This document shows positions 48,309 to 59,739 of a stretch of 64,000 nt of DNA, piece after piece. Under the pieces are notes generated by a model. That model saw only the letters and a program-made list of their open reading frames with translations, did not search any database and was not told where the DNA came from. A program made the translations under genes and the position numbers. Numbering within the stretch: position 1 is the first letter of the stretch; every line of letters starts with the position of its first letter. This DNA comes from Monodelphis domestica (taxonomy: Eukaryota > Chordata > Mammalia > Didelphimorphia > Didelphidae): assembly GCF_027887165.1 (NCBI RefSeq), contig NC_077228.1:428845957-428909956 (forward strand), given 5' to 3'.

Positions 48309-48670
48309 CTCCTTCTCCAGATTCTGGCTTTGAACCTCATCTTTCTAAAGAAACTGCTCTCGGAAGAGGTCTGTGATCTCTTAATGGCCAAATCTAATGA
48401 CCTTTATCCCAAGGCTTGTACTTCTTGACTACTTTAAAGGATTTGACACAGTTGATTCCCTTCTTCTTGATTCTCTATTCTCTCCAGGTTTTTGAGACCC
48501 CTTTCTGGTTCTCCTACCTATCCAACTATTTCTTTTAAGTCCCCTCCTCCCCCACCCCCACCCCCAGACTCTTGACTTGGGCCTTCTCTATATTTCTTAT
48601 CTATTCACTCCATGGGTTAAATTTTCATTTCCATGATATTAATTCCCCAATTGACTCTAATGTGCATTTC

Positions 48671-49250
48671 AAAAAAGGGCAGATTTGTTGCAATTGATAT
48701 GTTAGGAAATATTTGAGTTCGAAGTTTGCTTCTGCATGATTTCTTCCAAGAGAAACAACAAGAATGCAGAAAGCTGTATCAATTCACATAATTAACAAGC
48801 TTCATCCCTTCTGATGCCCACTTCTACAAGCAGAATTCAGGGTATTTTCAAAGTGAAGTGCCATATTTGTTTTATTTGTTGTTCTGTTATAGCAGGAGCT
48901 GTGATTGTTCTGTACCGCTCCCACCCCCTTCAGACATGGCCTCTAGCCATGAGGCCCAAACTTATGGCCTGCTGAACTTGCTCATACAGTCTGGGGGCTT
49001 GTCATTTTAGCCACTATTAATTTTGCATTTATGTATTTCTTAACTATTCAGCAAGTTTAAAACTTTTTAAAACCATTTTTATTAGGTCTCTCTTTTTTTC
49101 CTTCACTGTCACCAGTGAAGTTTTTGAGCATTGTACCCCCCAACCTCATTTTTCCAATAAGCCTTATGGGGTTTTTTTTGCACAATTTTGCATATCATGG
49201 TATTTTGGAGGAATGCATATCATTTGTCAAGTTATAGAACTGCCTTTAAA
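48671..49250. other. Unassigned block interrupting the L2 copy
   Basis: About 580 bp with no similarity I recognise to L2 or to any SINE in the window, between two collinear L2 halves. It has a 'cctctagccatgaggcccaa' segment near 48939 and no clear poly-A tail, terminal repeats or long frame. Confidence 0.5.
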
Positions 49251-49371
49251 GGTGTCTAGGTTTTTGAGAGCCATGCCCTGATGGGAAGCTCTGGGTTCAA
49301 ATTTGGCCTCAAACACTTCCTAGCTGTGTGACCCTGGGCAAATCACTTAACTTTATCTAACCCTATCTTAC
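49251..49371 (+). mobile_element. MAR1-like SINE, partial
   Basis: 'ctgggttcaaatttggcctc' followed by 'tagctgtgtgaccctgggca' and 'aatcacttaactttatctaa'. The head is degraded and the tail missing. Confidence 0.9.
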
Positions 49372-49496
49372 CTGAGCTCCAGTCTTGAATTATCACTTAC
49401 CATTTGGATATTGCAAATTTAATATGTCCTATATGTTTCAAACTCAGTATGTCCAAATAGAACTTTTCTTTTCCACCCTTACTCCTGCAAGTCAGT

Positions 49497-49660
49497 CAGT
49501 CAACAAACATTTATTAAGTATTTGATATGTTTCAGGCATTGCTAAACCTTAGGAATACAAATAGAATCAGAAAGCCCTTCCCACTAGGAGCTTTTATTTC
49601 AGTGGGGAAGATAACACATAAAGAAAGCTGAAAGGGGAGACATGAAAGTACAGTTAGTTG
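49497..49660 (-). mobile_element. L2 3' end inserted in the sense L2 copy
   Basis: 'gtcaacaaacatttattaag', 'tatgtttcaggcattgctaa' and 'agtggggaagataacacata' are the complement of an L2 3' end. Confidence 0.82.
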
Positions 49661-50834
49661 AAAAGCATAGTAGAGAAAGTCTAGAATACAATCTGAAGAG
49701 GAATGACCTCCTTAATGTAGGTTCTAAGAGAATCTGTTGACAAGTCTTATCATTCCTACCTTCACAACAGTTCTCATATATATCCCCTTCCCTTTATTCA
49801 TACAATTCCCAGCCCTAGTCCATTCTCTTATCACCTTATCCCTGGACTATTGCAGTAGCTTGCTGGATGATCTCCATCTCTCAAGTCTTTACCCACTGAA
49901 TCCATTCTCTGCTTAGTTGCCAAAGTGGTGTTCCTAAAGCATAAATCTGAACGTGTTACAACCTTACTTAAATTCCAGTAGCACTGTATTGCTTCCTGGA
50001 GCCCATATTGAATTATCTGCTTGAGTTTTAAAGCCCTCTGCAATCTTGAACTTTCCTATGATTCCAGCCTTCTTACACATCATTCCTTTTCATGTTCTTT
50101 ACAACCTAGCAATACTTTCTTTTCTGTCTCTTGCACATGGAAGTCTATTTTCTGACTCAAAACCTTTTCAATGACTACCCTCTTTGCCTATATGCTCTCC
50201 TTCTTCTCCTCTATCTTCTGGCTTTCCTAACTTCCTTTACTCAACTTAAAATTCCACATTCTTCTTTTCTTTCATCAGAAATTACCTTCCATCTACTTTG
50301 TATACATTTCTGTGTGTTGTTATTTGAACATTATATCATCCATTAGTATATGAACTCTTTGAGGGTAGGGACTATTTTTTAGGAAAAATTTTTTTGTATC
50401 CTCAAGTCTTAGCACAGGATTTGGCATATAATATACACCTAATGAATGTTTGATGACTGACTAATAATGATATTCATTGCTTCAACTTCTCTTATCCAGC
50501 TATTCCCTCTTCAACCACTTGTAGAAATGTCTAAGAATCTTTAGTTTACCAAGTCTGTTAACTTTTTCTTTTTATTAATCTTTACCCTCTTTGATTTTGA
50601 CCACTTGTATAATATTTGACACTATTAAACCCAGTACCTGAACTAACATTTTCCAACTGTTCACACAGTATTACTTGGATGTACTACCTGCATCTCAAAT
50701 TTGTTGTTTCCAAAACTAAGAGGTAGTGTGGAGGAAATCTGCACATCACTTCACTTCTGTTTTTAAGTGTTTATTTAAGTGAGTAACCTTGGATAAATCA
50801 CTCCAATAATAGGGGACGGGACTGATATAAAAAA

Positions 50835-51793
50835 GACCATCATTAAGTGACTACTATGTACGGTGTGCACGTGCACTAGTTATAACAAACAAGAGCAAGG
50901 AATTCAGAAGTCTAATTGGGGAAACTATACAAAAAATACCTACAAATAAACCAAACTGGGGATAATCAACAAAGGTAAAAGGCACTAGAATTAAGGGGGA
51001 TCAAGAAGAGCTTTATTTAGAGAAAGTAGGATTTAGGCTGGAACTTAAAGGAAACCAGAGAAGGCTGGAGAAAGAGAGGGCATTCCAGACAAGGATAAGA
51101 GCCAAAGAAAATGTCTAAAGTCAAGACAGAATCTTTGTTTGAGGGATTCCAGGGGGGCCAAGGGTACTGGTTTATAGAATATGTGATAAGGTATAAGGTG
51201 TAAGACTGGAAAAGTAGAAGGAGACCAAATTTTGAAAGGCAGAACACCAGAGGATTTTAGATTTGATCATGGAGGTATTAGCAGGCCATTAGAGTTTAAT
51301 GAGTAGGAGATTGACATGTTCAGAACTGTACTTTGGCAGGTGAGTGAAAGATGGACTGGAGTAGGGAGAGACTTGTAGCTGAGAAACCAGTCTATTGCAA
51401 TAATCCAAGAATAAAGAGATAAGGAACCACACTAGGATGGTAACAATGCCAGAAGAGAGAAAAGAAGAGTATAAGAGAGATCTTACAAAGGTAAAATTAG
51501 CACACCTTCACAACAGAGTGGCTATGAGTAGTGAGAGAGAATGAGAAGTTAGGGTGGCATCTTTTTTGTTATTCTGGGTGACTGGGAGGATGTTTATACC
51601 CTCCACGGTAATAGAGAAGTTAGGAAGAAGGGGAAGGTTTGGGAAAAATAATTATTTCAGGTTTGGATACGTTGAGTTTAAGATGTCTCTGTGACATCCA
51701 GATTGAAATTTCTAAAAGGCAGTTGGAGATGTGAGAGTGTAGGTAATTGAATCCTTGGGGGTTAATGAGGTCACTAAGTAAAATAGTTTAGAG
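50835..51793 (-). mobile_element. L2 LINE, 3' portion and ORF2
   Basis: Complement of L2 from near its 3' end ('tcattaagtgactactatgt') through 'gagggcattccagacaagga', 'gtctattgcaataatccaag' and 'acgttgagtttaagatgtct' to 'taatgaggtcactaagtaaa', where it is cut by the hAT-like element. Confidence 0.9.
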
Positions 51794-51794
51794 C

Positions 51795-52117
51795 AGTGAT
51801 GGCAAACCTATGGCACAAGTGCCAAACATGGCGCACAGAGCAGTCTCTGTGATCACATAGCCACTGTCCCTCCCACTGCTAGAGTTCATTACTAGAAAGT
51901 CAGAGGGACTTGGGGAGACTGCTCCTCTCCCCCTCTCCACCATATCTGATGACATTTTTTCACAGGACCTGTGCCTCTGCCCAACAGCCCATTGGGAGCA
52001 CACAGGGTAAGATGGGTGGCTCACAGGTGGCAGAGCTAGAGGGTAGCAGAGTACTCAGGTCATTCCCCTCCCCCTCCTCTACACTCCCTGAGGACATTCC
52101 TCACTTCACCTGCCTCT
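51795..52117 (+). mobile_element. hAT-like nonautonomous DNA transposon fragment
   Basis: Begins 'cagtgatggcaaacctatgg' and continues 'cacaagtgccaaacatggcgc', resembling terminal sequence of abundant marsupial hAT elements. No matching inverted terminus is found to the right, so it is truncated or misassigned. GC is higher than its surroundings. Confidence 0.5.
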
Positions 52118-52235
52118 CTTTTTAAATCCATTGCACACAAATTTATGATTAATGTTTTAAAGACAGCAAGTATTGTATTTCATAGTTCTTTAGCTGATAT
52201 AACTAGTCTGTAGCACATAAGTTGGTGTAAAGGAA
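52118..52235 (+). repeat. Local duplication, copy A
   Basis: 'aaatccattgca' followed by 'cacaaatttatgattaatg', 'agacagcaagtatt' and 'agctgatataactagt' corresponds in order to copy B at 53298-53430, with small indels. Both start just after a CTCTCT-containing segment. Confidence 0.75.
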
Positions 52236-52284
52236 GAAGGTCATGAGAAATCATCCAGGGTAGAATTCCTAGTTTTCCTCAAAG

Positions 52285-52424
52285 CCAAGTTCAGCTGCCA
52301 CCTCTATGAAGCCTTTCCTAAGACTCTGGGCATCATTGTCTTCTCCCCCTTCCCTATATCTGCTTTTTATGTTGTTGATACTTTTGTATAGATAGAATTT
52401 TGTATAGCTAGAATTTACATATTG
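52285..52424 (+). mobile_element. L2-type 3' region
   Basis: 'gctgccacctctatgaagcc', 'tttcctaagactctgggcat' and 'cccttccctatatctgcttt' resemble the L2 3' region. Confidence 0.6.
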
Positions 52425-52626
52425 CTTTTTTTTTTAATAACCCTTACGTTCTGCCTTAGAATCAATTCTTTATATTGGTTCCAAGGCAGAAGAATGGTAA
52501 GGGCTAGGGAATGGGGAGATTAAATGACTTGCCCAGGGTCACACAACTAGGAAGTGTCTGAAGCCACATTTGAACCTAGGACCTCCTATCTCTAGGCCTG
52601 GCTCTCAATCCACTGAGCTGCCTCCA
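52425..52626 (-). mobile_element. MAR1-like tRNA SINE with probable target-site duplication
   Basis: Complement from a T-run and 'cttacgttctgccttagaat' through 'gacttgcccagggtcacaca' to 'ctcaatccactgagctgcct'. The flanks 'tttacatattgcttt' and 'tttgcatagtgcttt' differ at two positions, consistent with an old duplication. Confidence 0.92.
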
Positions 52627-53178
52627 TTTGCATAGTGCTTTAAGGTTTACAATACACTTTATTATTTGGGGGATAAAAGCAGAATAGATTATATAGGAGT
52701 TTTAATTGAAGAATCTCCACTTTTAAAAAATGATAATTATATTGCCCTTCTAAAGTCATATTCCTGATACCTAATCCATTATAGTAGTTTCCCTTAGTTC
52801 TTAGACTATGCCTGTGGAGAATAATTTTTAGTAAGGCTTAACAAGACTGGAAAGATTCTGAGGAAAGAATAATGGACTAATTTGGTCTGTTTATCCAAAG
52901 ATTGGCTTAACTTCAGAAAGACTCATTACCTTTGCTATACATTTGCTGTACGTAGATTGATAAATCCTGATCCTTATCACCACCGTTACCAGTCTCTTAG
53001 CATCTACCAAAGACCACCTACTAAGTTAAAGAAGGATTTTGTGCTTCTGTTGAGGTGGAAGGAATACTCACACCAGAGAAATTATGTATTGGTCATGAAG
53101 TATTAAAACAAATGTAACATTCATGGCACATAGTTCTATTTTGTCTCCTTAGAGTTCAATAGGATGCTTGAGCATTTC
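52627..53178 (+). other. MIR remnant, then unassigned sequence
   Basis: A short MIR-type complement ('tagtgctttaaggtttacaa') lies at 52634-52665. Nothing else was recognised; the frame at 52882-53106 has no coding support. Confidence 0.4.
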
Positions 53179-53197
53179 GGGGGGGGGGGGGGGGGGG
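53179..53197. repeat. Homopolymer, 19 G
   Basis: Nineteen consecutive Gs, with GCATTT directly repeated on both sides (53172-53177 and 53197-53202). Confidence 0.9.
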
Positions 53198-53297
53198 CAT
53201 TTATTTTTAACATTTCTATATTCTCATTTTCTGCTTATAGAATTTTTCTTCAGAGATAAAGCATCATCTGATGCATCCTTGCAACATTTTAACTGCT

Positions 53298-53430
53298 CTC
53301 TAAATCCATTGCAATTACACACAAATTTATGGTTAATCTTTTAAGACAGCAAGTATTCTAACAAACTAGGAATTTGTGTTTTACAGTGCTTTAACTGATG
53401 TATGCGAGCATAGCAGTTCTATAAGTTGTT
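53298..53430 (+). repeat. Local duplication, copy B
   Basis: 'aaatccattgcaattacaca', 'caaatttatggttaatcttt', 'aagacagcaagtatt' and 'ctttaactgatgtatg' parallel copy A, 1.18 kb upstream in the same orientation. It carries a roughly 15-bp insertion relative to A after the 'agtatt' block. Confidence 0.75.
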
Positions 53431-53799
53431 AGAGGAGAGATGGCTAAATTTAGTGGTTATATTAAATTTAAATTGACCTTTTAAAAAGCCACTACTAATT
53501 AGAGAAGTAGATGATGAATAGTAGTCAAATTGCTATCACTTTTTTGAATTAGGCTACCTTGGGTTCTAAGAAATGAAAAAAATCAAAAGTTAAAATGGAG
53601 GTTTTTTTAAAAACAAACATTTCCACTTGGACAACTTTCTGTCAATGCATACAAAAAAAAAAAACATTTTTTGAGGAATTGTCATCCAGTGTTATACAAT
53701 CTATTACTTCCTGAGACAGCCCATTCCACTCTTAGCCACTGTCATTGTTAAACAATTTTTGCATTGATTGCAAGGATTGTGGCTCTTAAAAAATAATAC

Positions 53800-53960
53800 A
53801 CACTGGGACTTTAAAAGAATTGGAAGAAATCTTAGGTATTGGTCAGTTTCCTTATTTTTCAGATAAGGAAACCAGTGTACAGATAACTAAAGTGGCACAG
53901 GAGGCAGAGATGGGACTATTTGAAAATAATTAATTCTAAATCCATCATGCCATTTAGTTA
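53800..53960 (-). mobile_element. MIR/THER1-type SINE
   Basis: 'aattggaagaaatcttaggt' and 'ttttcagataaggaaaccag' read as MIR complement. A possible CR1/L3 scrap ('gagacagcccattccactct') lies just upstream at 53713-53732. Confidence 0.7.
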
Positions 53961-55214
53961 GTACAAAGTAAATTAAAAAGCCTCCCTCCTCCCCTGCAAA
54001 ATGTTATTCCTCTTGATTATTTAATGCATATTATTTTATTAATGTATGTGTTCAAATAATTACAATACTGAAGTATTATACAAAAAGGACATTATTAAAT
54101 TAACATGTTTGTATGTGGATAGAAATTTATCACATCTGTTATAGGATCCTTTAATTCAGCTGCAAGAAGGCATTAGTATGGACTATTGGACAAAACATAG
54201 AAGGACAAAGCACATGGCCCATTACTGTGCCTTTAGCGTTGATATTAGATAATAAGTACATAATTAGAACTATCCAAAATGGAATTCACTGAATCCCAAT
54301 TTTTAGAGATCTTTTTTTTGGTGAGAATAAAATTATTTCTGGAGCCCCTTTTAGATTATGTTAGTTGTACCATCTCTATATAATGAAGATACTTGGGGGT
54401 GGGGGAACTTAGGTATTCCTTCAACTTTCTATCCACTTTGATATAATTTAATGTTTACATTTAGGAAATAAAAGGAAATTTGAATAATAATCTATGCAAA
54501 TTGCTTCTGTGAAGAATTTGTTTCGGGTAGGTTTAGCAGTAACCTGTGTCTTCAATTCTGTGTGCTTTTAGAAATGCCTTACTGATTGGTTTTGATTGTA
54601 AAAAATACCTAAATGCACTCCGTGATAATTTGAGGAATTGAGGGGCTAGGTTTTTTAATACTCAATTTCTGGAGCCATTAGGGATTTTTTGGCCTAAACT
54701 ATTGTGAAATGTTGCATGTCTGTCAAAATTGTGGGAAAGTAAGTGTTGGAGATGTTATTTAGATCTGAATGCTTGATCTTCATGTGGACATGAGGCTGTA
54801 ATTGTGTTGCAAGGAGAGAATTTCTTGCATAGTAAGAAATAACATGTTTGGTGAAGATAGCCTCAATGGATGTAAAACTGGTAAGCCACTGTCAGTATTT
54901 CACTTACTAAAATAAGTTCCAAAGTGCCATTATGAAAAATACTCCTTTTTTGTCACTATTTGACTATCCCAAAAGACAACTGGTCTTACATTAGTAAAGA
55001 TTTGTTTAAACTACACTTCTAAGGAATAAACTTGCATACTTTTTGAAATAAGTTTTCATGACTTCTGGGCATGATTTTTATAGTTAAATGCCTTTATAGA
55101 ATTTCAAGTAGTTATCTGTTGTTTTAAAATAATTCATTCACTTGGGGAAAAGTGTTATTTACTTCAGGCATTAATAATTGTATTATTATACAAATCAACA
55201 CTGATTCATTTGTG
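53961..55214 (+). other. Repeat-poor intron stretch
   Basis: About 1.25 kb with no named element and no coding signal. Confidence 0.45.
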
Positions 55215-55765
55215 AATGAGTGAAAGTGCCTACATAATGTGACAGGCTGGGAGGCTACAAATTCAAAATTGGAACAGCCTCTGCCCTTTTGAAGCTTACA
55301 TTTTATCAGAGGATACAACATGTACATATCTAAGTATGTATAAAAATATTGGAGGGTAGGGAATTGGTAAAAACTTCATGAGGTGAAATTTGAGCTGAGG
55401 TTTTAAGGAAACTAGGGATTCTGAGAGGCATAGGTGTTCTTGGAATGTTCTCCTGGTATGGAGGATATAAAATGCAAAGTTTTAGATAGAAAATAGAGCT
55501 ACTAATTTGTGAGGACAACAAAACGTCCATTTTTGGACAGTGAAGTATATTGAGAGGGGAAATATGTAATAAGACTGGTAGGTAAGTTGGAGTCAGGTGT
55601 GAAAAGCTTTCTGTGTAATGTTAAGTGTATTTCATGTGTTTTATGTGATGTGTTTCCACCAAGAAAGTACTATGAGATCTGAAGAAAGGGCATATCAAAT
55701 CAAGGTAGACTCTTGTAGATGATATTTGAGTTGGATTTTAAAAATAAAAATCATACAGTGACCTT
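55215..55765 (-). mobile_element. L2 LINE fragment
   Basis: 'ttttgaagcttacattttat', 'aggtgaaatttgagctgagg', 'ttcttggaatgttctcctgg' and 'gatatttgagttggatttta' are L2-type complement, more diverged than the neighbouring copies. Confidence 0.65.
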
Positions 55766-55869
55766 ACAAGCATAGTTATAGCCTAAATAAAATCATGAGG
55801 ATCTGGGAGCACAATGGGTATGGTTTTGTGTGTTTCTTGAGGTTGGAAGAACACTTGCAAATTTCTCTT

Positions 55870-56160
55870 TGTCTTTCGAGAGCACCATCATCTAGCTTCA
55901 TAACTTCAAGGCTATTCTTGTTCCTTCCCATCTATTGCCTGCCACTCCCTTTCCCCCTAACTCCATATCAGCTGTTAAATTTTATGGATTTTAATTCTAC
56001 AATATCTTTTGTATCTATATTCCTTTCCCTCTAACAAAATTACCACTCTAACTCTAGTTCATGCCTTTGCTACTAATTGTATACCCAATTTCCAGTCTCT
56101 TCCTCCTCTCTAATCTATTATCTGCCCATTCAACCCTCAAATATTCAAATAGGTCTATAA
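55870..56160 (+). mobile_element. L2 LINE fragment
   Basis: 'ctccatatcagctgttaaat', 'tctacaatatcttttgtatc' and 'agttcatgcctttgctacta' follow a sense L2-type 3' coding region. Confidence 0.55.
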
Positions 56161-56889
56161 TATAATCCATTCAGGAGTTATCTCCAGTGATTGAGATTGC
56201 AGCCCATTTTGTGCAGCTCTTGTTCATGTCCTTCTAAAAGTTCTTCATAGAAGTTCCACAAAACTAAGAAGCCTTTTGTTCTTTTACTTGGCATTCAGAT
56301 GATACCTGTGCCCATTGTTTCTACCATGTAACTATCTTCTTATGTCAATTGTTGATATAATGCTTTTTTACTTCTTTTCTTTGGAGTTATGTGTTGCAGC
56401 CTGTTCACACCTAGGATGAGACTTGCCATATGAGAATAATTTTTAGTTTTTCAGAGGCAATTGTGTTTCATATCTTGCAGCTCTGTAGTAACTCTAGTAG
56501 AATATTGGTATTGAAAAGATAACAAGAGCTTAGAGTTCAAGTCTAAGAGGGATTTCCTGTGGATGGCTGGCTAGGTTACTTCAAATGTTCCTTTTTGCAG
56601 ATATCATTGTACTGATTGCTTCAAGCCCCAAACATTGCAGAGCTTCCTGGATCTGTAATCACTAAAAGGAGTTTGGCCTAGCCCATTCACACAGGAAATG
56701 CAAAGTAGATGAATTATATCTGTTGCTTAGATTTCAACTTGCACTTGAATAGATACCCTATAAAACTTATCTGGCAATGTGTATATCTTGGACAGACGAT
56801 ACATACAAACAACAATTTGGGTTTATTGTTGATGAAGTGGGTGAGGTGGGTTGTTTTCTGAATTTTGCAGAATTCCTTTTCTGACTTCT
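56161..56889 (+). other. No recognised feature
   Basis: No element or exon signal recognised. Confidence 0.4.
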
Positions 56890-56975
56890 TATCCATATTC
56901 ATGCCAAAATAATCATCTGAAAGCACTAGTCTGACCATGCTCATTCTCTGCTCAAGAAACATCTGGGGATTCCCT
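56890..56975 (+). mobile_element. L2 LINE fragment truncated by an opposite L2
   Basis: 'atctgaaagcactagtctga' and 'ccatgctcattctctgctcaagaaa' are sense L2, broken at the 3' terminus of the antisense copy at 56976. Confidence 0.7.
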
Positions 56976-59735
56976 ATTCAATCATTCAAATAACCAAATA
57001 TTTATAAAGCCCCTACTAAATACCATGCATTTAGCTGAAGTGCTGGTGATACAAAAAGGCAGAAGATAAGAGGTTATAGTCTAATGAGAAAGACAACATG
57101 CAAACAGATATGCAGAGCAAACTATATATAGGATAAATATGAAATAATTAATAAAGAGAAGGCACTAGAATTGAGAAGTTTTGGGGAAGGCTTCCTATAG
57201 AACATGGGACCTGAAGGAAGCCAGGGAGGGTTAGTAAATTAGTAGAGGGAAACTTTCTAGATATAGGTGACAGCTGGAGAGAATACTTGGAGTCAAGAGA
57301 GAGAATTCTGTTTGTGGAGTATTTAGGAAACTAGTGTCACTAGATAGAATTCCTGTTGGGGTTTAAGATGTAAGAAAACTAGAAAGGTAGGAGGGGGGCT
57401 AGGTTTAGGTAGCTTTGGGTAGGATTTGGGTTGCTAATCATATTTCGTATTTGATGCTGGGGGCAATGGGAAGCCATTAGAGTTTTCTGAGAAAGGAGAG
57501 GAGGCAGAGAGTGACATTGGATCTGACAATGGAAAATCAATTTAGTGGCTAAATGACAGGTAGATTGGAGTTGGAAGAGACTTAAAGCGTAAAGGTCCAT
57601 AAGCAAACTATTACCATAACTCAGGCATGAGGTGATGTGGGCCTACACTAGAATGTGACAGTGTTGGAGAAAAAATATATTTGAGAGATATTACAAAAGT
57701 GAAATCAACAGGAACGTTTTTAATATTAGGGGAAGGGGTGTTAGGGATAGTGAGGAATCCAATATTACTCCTCAGTTAGGAACCTCAGGAACTGAGAGAA
57801 TTGGATTGCCTTCTATAGTAATGGATAAAGTAGAAGAGGTGGAGGGTTTAAGGAGAAAGATGAGTTCTGTTTTAGAGATAGGGAATTTAAGATGTCTGTT
57901 GGACATCTAATTTGATTTGTCTGAAAGGCATTTGGAGTGTACAGTTGGAAATCTGCAGAGAGATTAGGGAAGGATTGGTAGATTTGAGAATCAGCAGCAT
58001 AAAGATGCTAATTAAATCCATAGCAGCTGATCACCCAATGAAGTGATATAGTGAGAGAAGCAAGAGGATTCAAGACAGAAACTAAGGGATACCTATACAT
58101 AGAGGGTATGATCTAGAGAAAGATCCAATAAAGGAGACATGAGGGATCCAGGAGATAGTTGTGTCCTAAAAACTAGAGAGAAGAGAATTTCAAGGAAATG
58201 AGAATGATGAACAGTGTCAAAGACTGCAGAGGTCCAGGAAAACGAAAATTGAGAAAAGACTATTGGATTTATCAGCTAAGAATTCTGAGGAACATAGTAG
58301 TTTCTTGTTAAGTCAGTTAGTCTTGTCAACCTCTTCATGGACCACATTTGTAGTTTTCTTTGCAAAGATACTGAAATGGTTTGCCTTTTCCTTCTCCAGC
58401 TCATTTTACAGATGAGGAAACTAGAGCAAAAAGGGTTAAGTGACTTGCTCAGGTTCACACAGCTAGTGCATGTCTAGCATTAGATTTGAACCTAGGTTCT
58501 CCTGAATCCAGACTGGTGCTCTCCCCCTGTACCACCTAGCTGCCCCTCATACTAACTTTAGAGAGAGCAGTTTTGGTGGAATAAGGTATGAGACTGAAAT
58601 GTTAAGGGATTAAAAGAATGAGAGAAGAGAAAGCATTGGCATCTTTTGTAGATAGCTTTTTGGAGAATTTACCTACAAAGGACTGAAAAAAGTAGGATGA
58701 TAGCCGGGATAGAAAGATAAGTTTTTTTCAAGATAGAGAAGATGTGGGCATGTTAGTAGACAGTAGGAAATGAGTCAGAGAGAAAATGATTGAAAATAAA
58801 TGAGGATGGGGATGACAGAGGTGGCAGGCTATTAGAGGAGATGGGATAGAATAGAATCACTTGAACAAGTAGAAGGGTTAGTTTTGGTAAGGAGTAAAGC
58901 TACTTTGTCATGAGAGGAAGAAGGAGGAGAAAGTGGCAGAAGATTTCTGAGTAGTAGGAGATGAGGAAGAGGGGAGAAGTTAACTTCAAATGGCCTCAGT
59001 TTTTTTCTGTAAAACATGAGGTTCTCTGTTGAGAGAGTGGAGGTAGGGAAGGCATGGGAAGTTTGCAGAGGGATGAAGTTTGGAAAACCTACCGTGAATA
59101 GTGGAATAGTGAGTTGACAACAGAAGGATCTAGTTGAGGGTTATGTATCATAAATTTGTATTGAACTCAGAACAGTTGTATGATTTTTCTTCACCTTCAC
59201 TCAGCATCATGTGTGAAGGAAGTGAAGGCAATAAATGATGGGAATGGTCCAGGGCTGAGGTTTGGCTGGGCATAATAGGTTTTATAAGGGGGCTAAAAAT
59301 TCTAGAGAGAACAGTATAGAGTTGAATTGGTTCTGCAAGGAGTCAAGATGGGGAGAAGAGCAAAGAGTGGCTAGTGCAGGAAAGATGTCCTAGGAGAAAT
59401 TGGAAGGAGATGGTATCAGGGGATTAGAGGTCACAGTGAGAATGAAGAGTAGGGTTAAATAAAAGAAGGCAGAGAGAGGTGAAAGATCAATAGATTGTTG
59501 TTGGATAAGGGGATTTCTGAATTCTTGAACATAGAACTGGTACATTTTTGTGATTGATAGGAACATCAAGGGCATGACCGTCTTTGTGTGAGATGGGGAG
59601 GACGAGTAGCTCATAGGAAATGCATAGATTGAGGAACTGAGTGGTTAAGATATTTGAGGGAAAATCAATATGTATATTGAAGTCCTTAAGTATGAGGACA
59701 GGAATTGGGGAGGTATCCCTTGATATTCTTGGCCA
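56976..59735 (-). mobile_element. Long antisense L2 LINE with ORF2 remnant
   Basis: The longest L2 in the window, about 2.5 kb once the inserted SINE (58295-58547) is removed. From the + strand left end it runs 3' terminus ('caatcattcaaataacc' then 'aatatttataaagcccctac'), 3' UTR, then ORF2 in complement. The RT palm motif A is visible as FDTV encoded by the complement of 58210-58221, in the context SAVFDTVHH, close to the family's SAAFDTVDH. It ends near 59735, where L1 sequence begins. Frameshifts and stops are frequent, so it is a fossil. Confidence 0.9.
58295..58547 (-). mobile_element. SINE with RTE-like tail, inserted in L2
   Basis: 'gtcagttagtcttgtcaacc' (degraded RTE-like tail), 'ctttgcaaagatactgaaat', 'cagatgaggaaactagagca' and 'taccacctagctgcccc' (head complement). 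Same family as 29998-30275. L2 sequence resumes directly after it. Confidence 0.9.
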
Positions 59736-59739
59736 TATG

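Larger units (their letters stand above)
47200..50455 (+). mobile_element. Large sense L2 LINE copy, interrupted
   Basis: L2 reverse-transcriptase sequence begins by about 47200-47800 and shows a GFDTVDS motif (48439-48459), the RT palm motif A (FDTVDH in the family). It continues to about 48670, resumes near 49372 ('ctgagctccagtcttgaatt') and runs through the 3' region: 'ggactattgcagtagcttgc' near 49845, 'ctttgagggtagggactatt' near 50358, terminus 'ataatatacacctaatgaat'. Interruptions are a SINE (48038-48308), an unexplained block plus a SINE (48671-49371), and an L2 3' end in reverse (49497-49660). Many stops; inactive. Confidence 0.88.

Noticed and set aside
48420..48570. FDTVDS reverse-transcriptase motif as a possible gene
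   Set aside because: It lies inside an L2 LINE copy full of stops and interrupted by SINEs.
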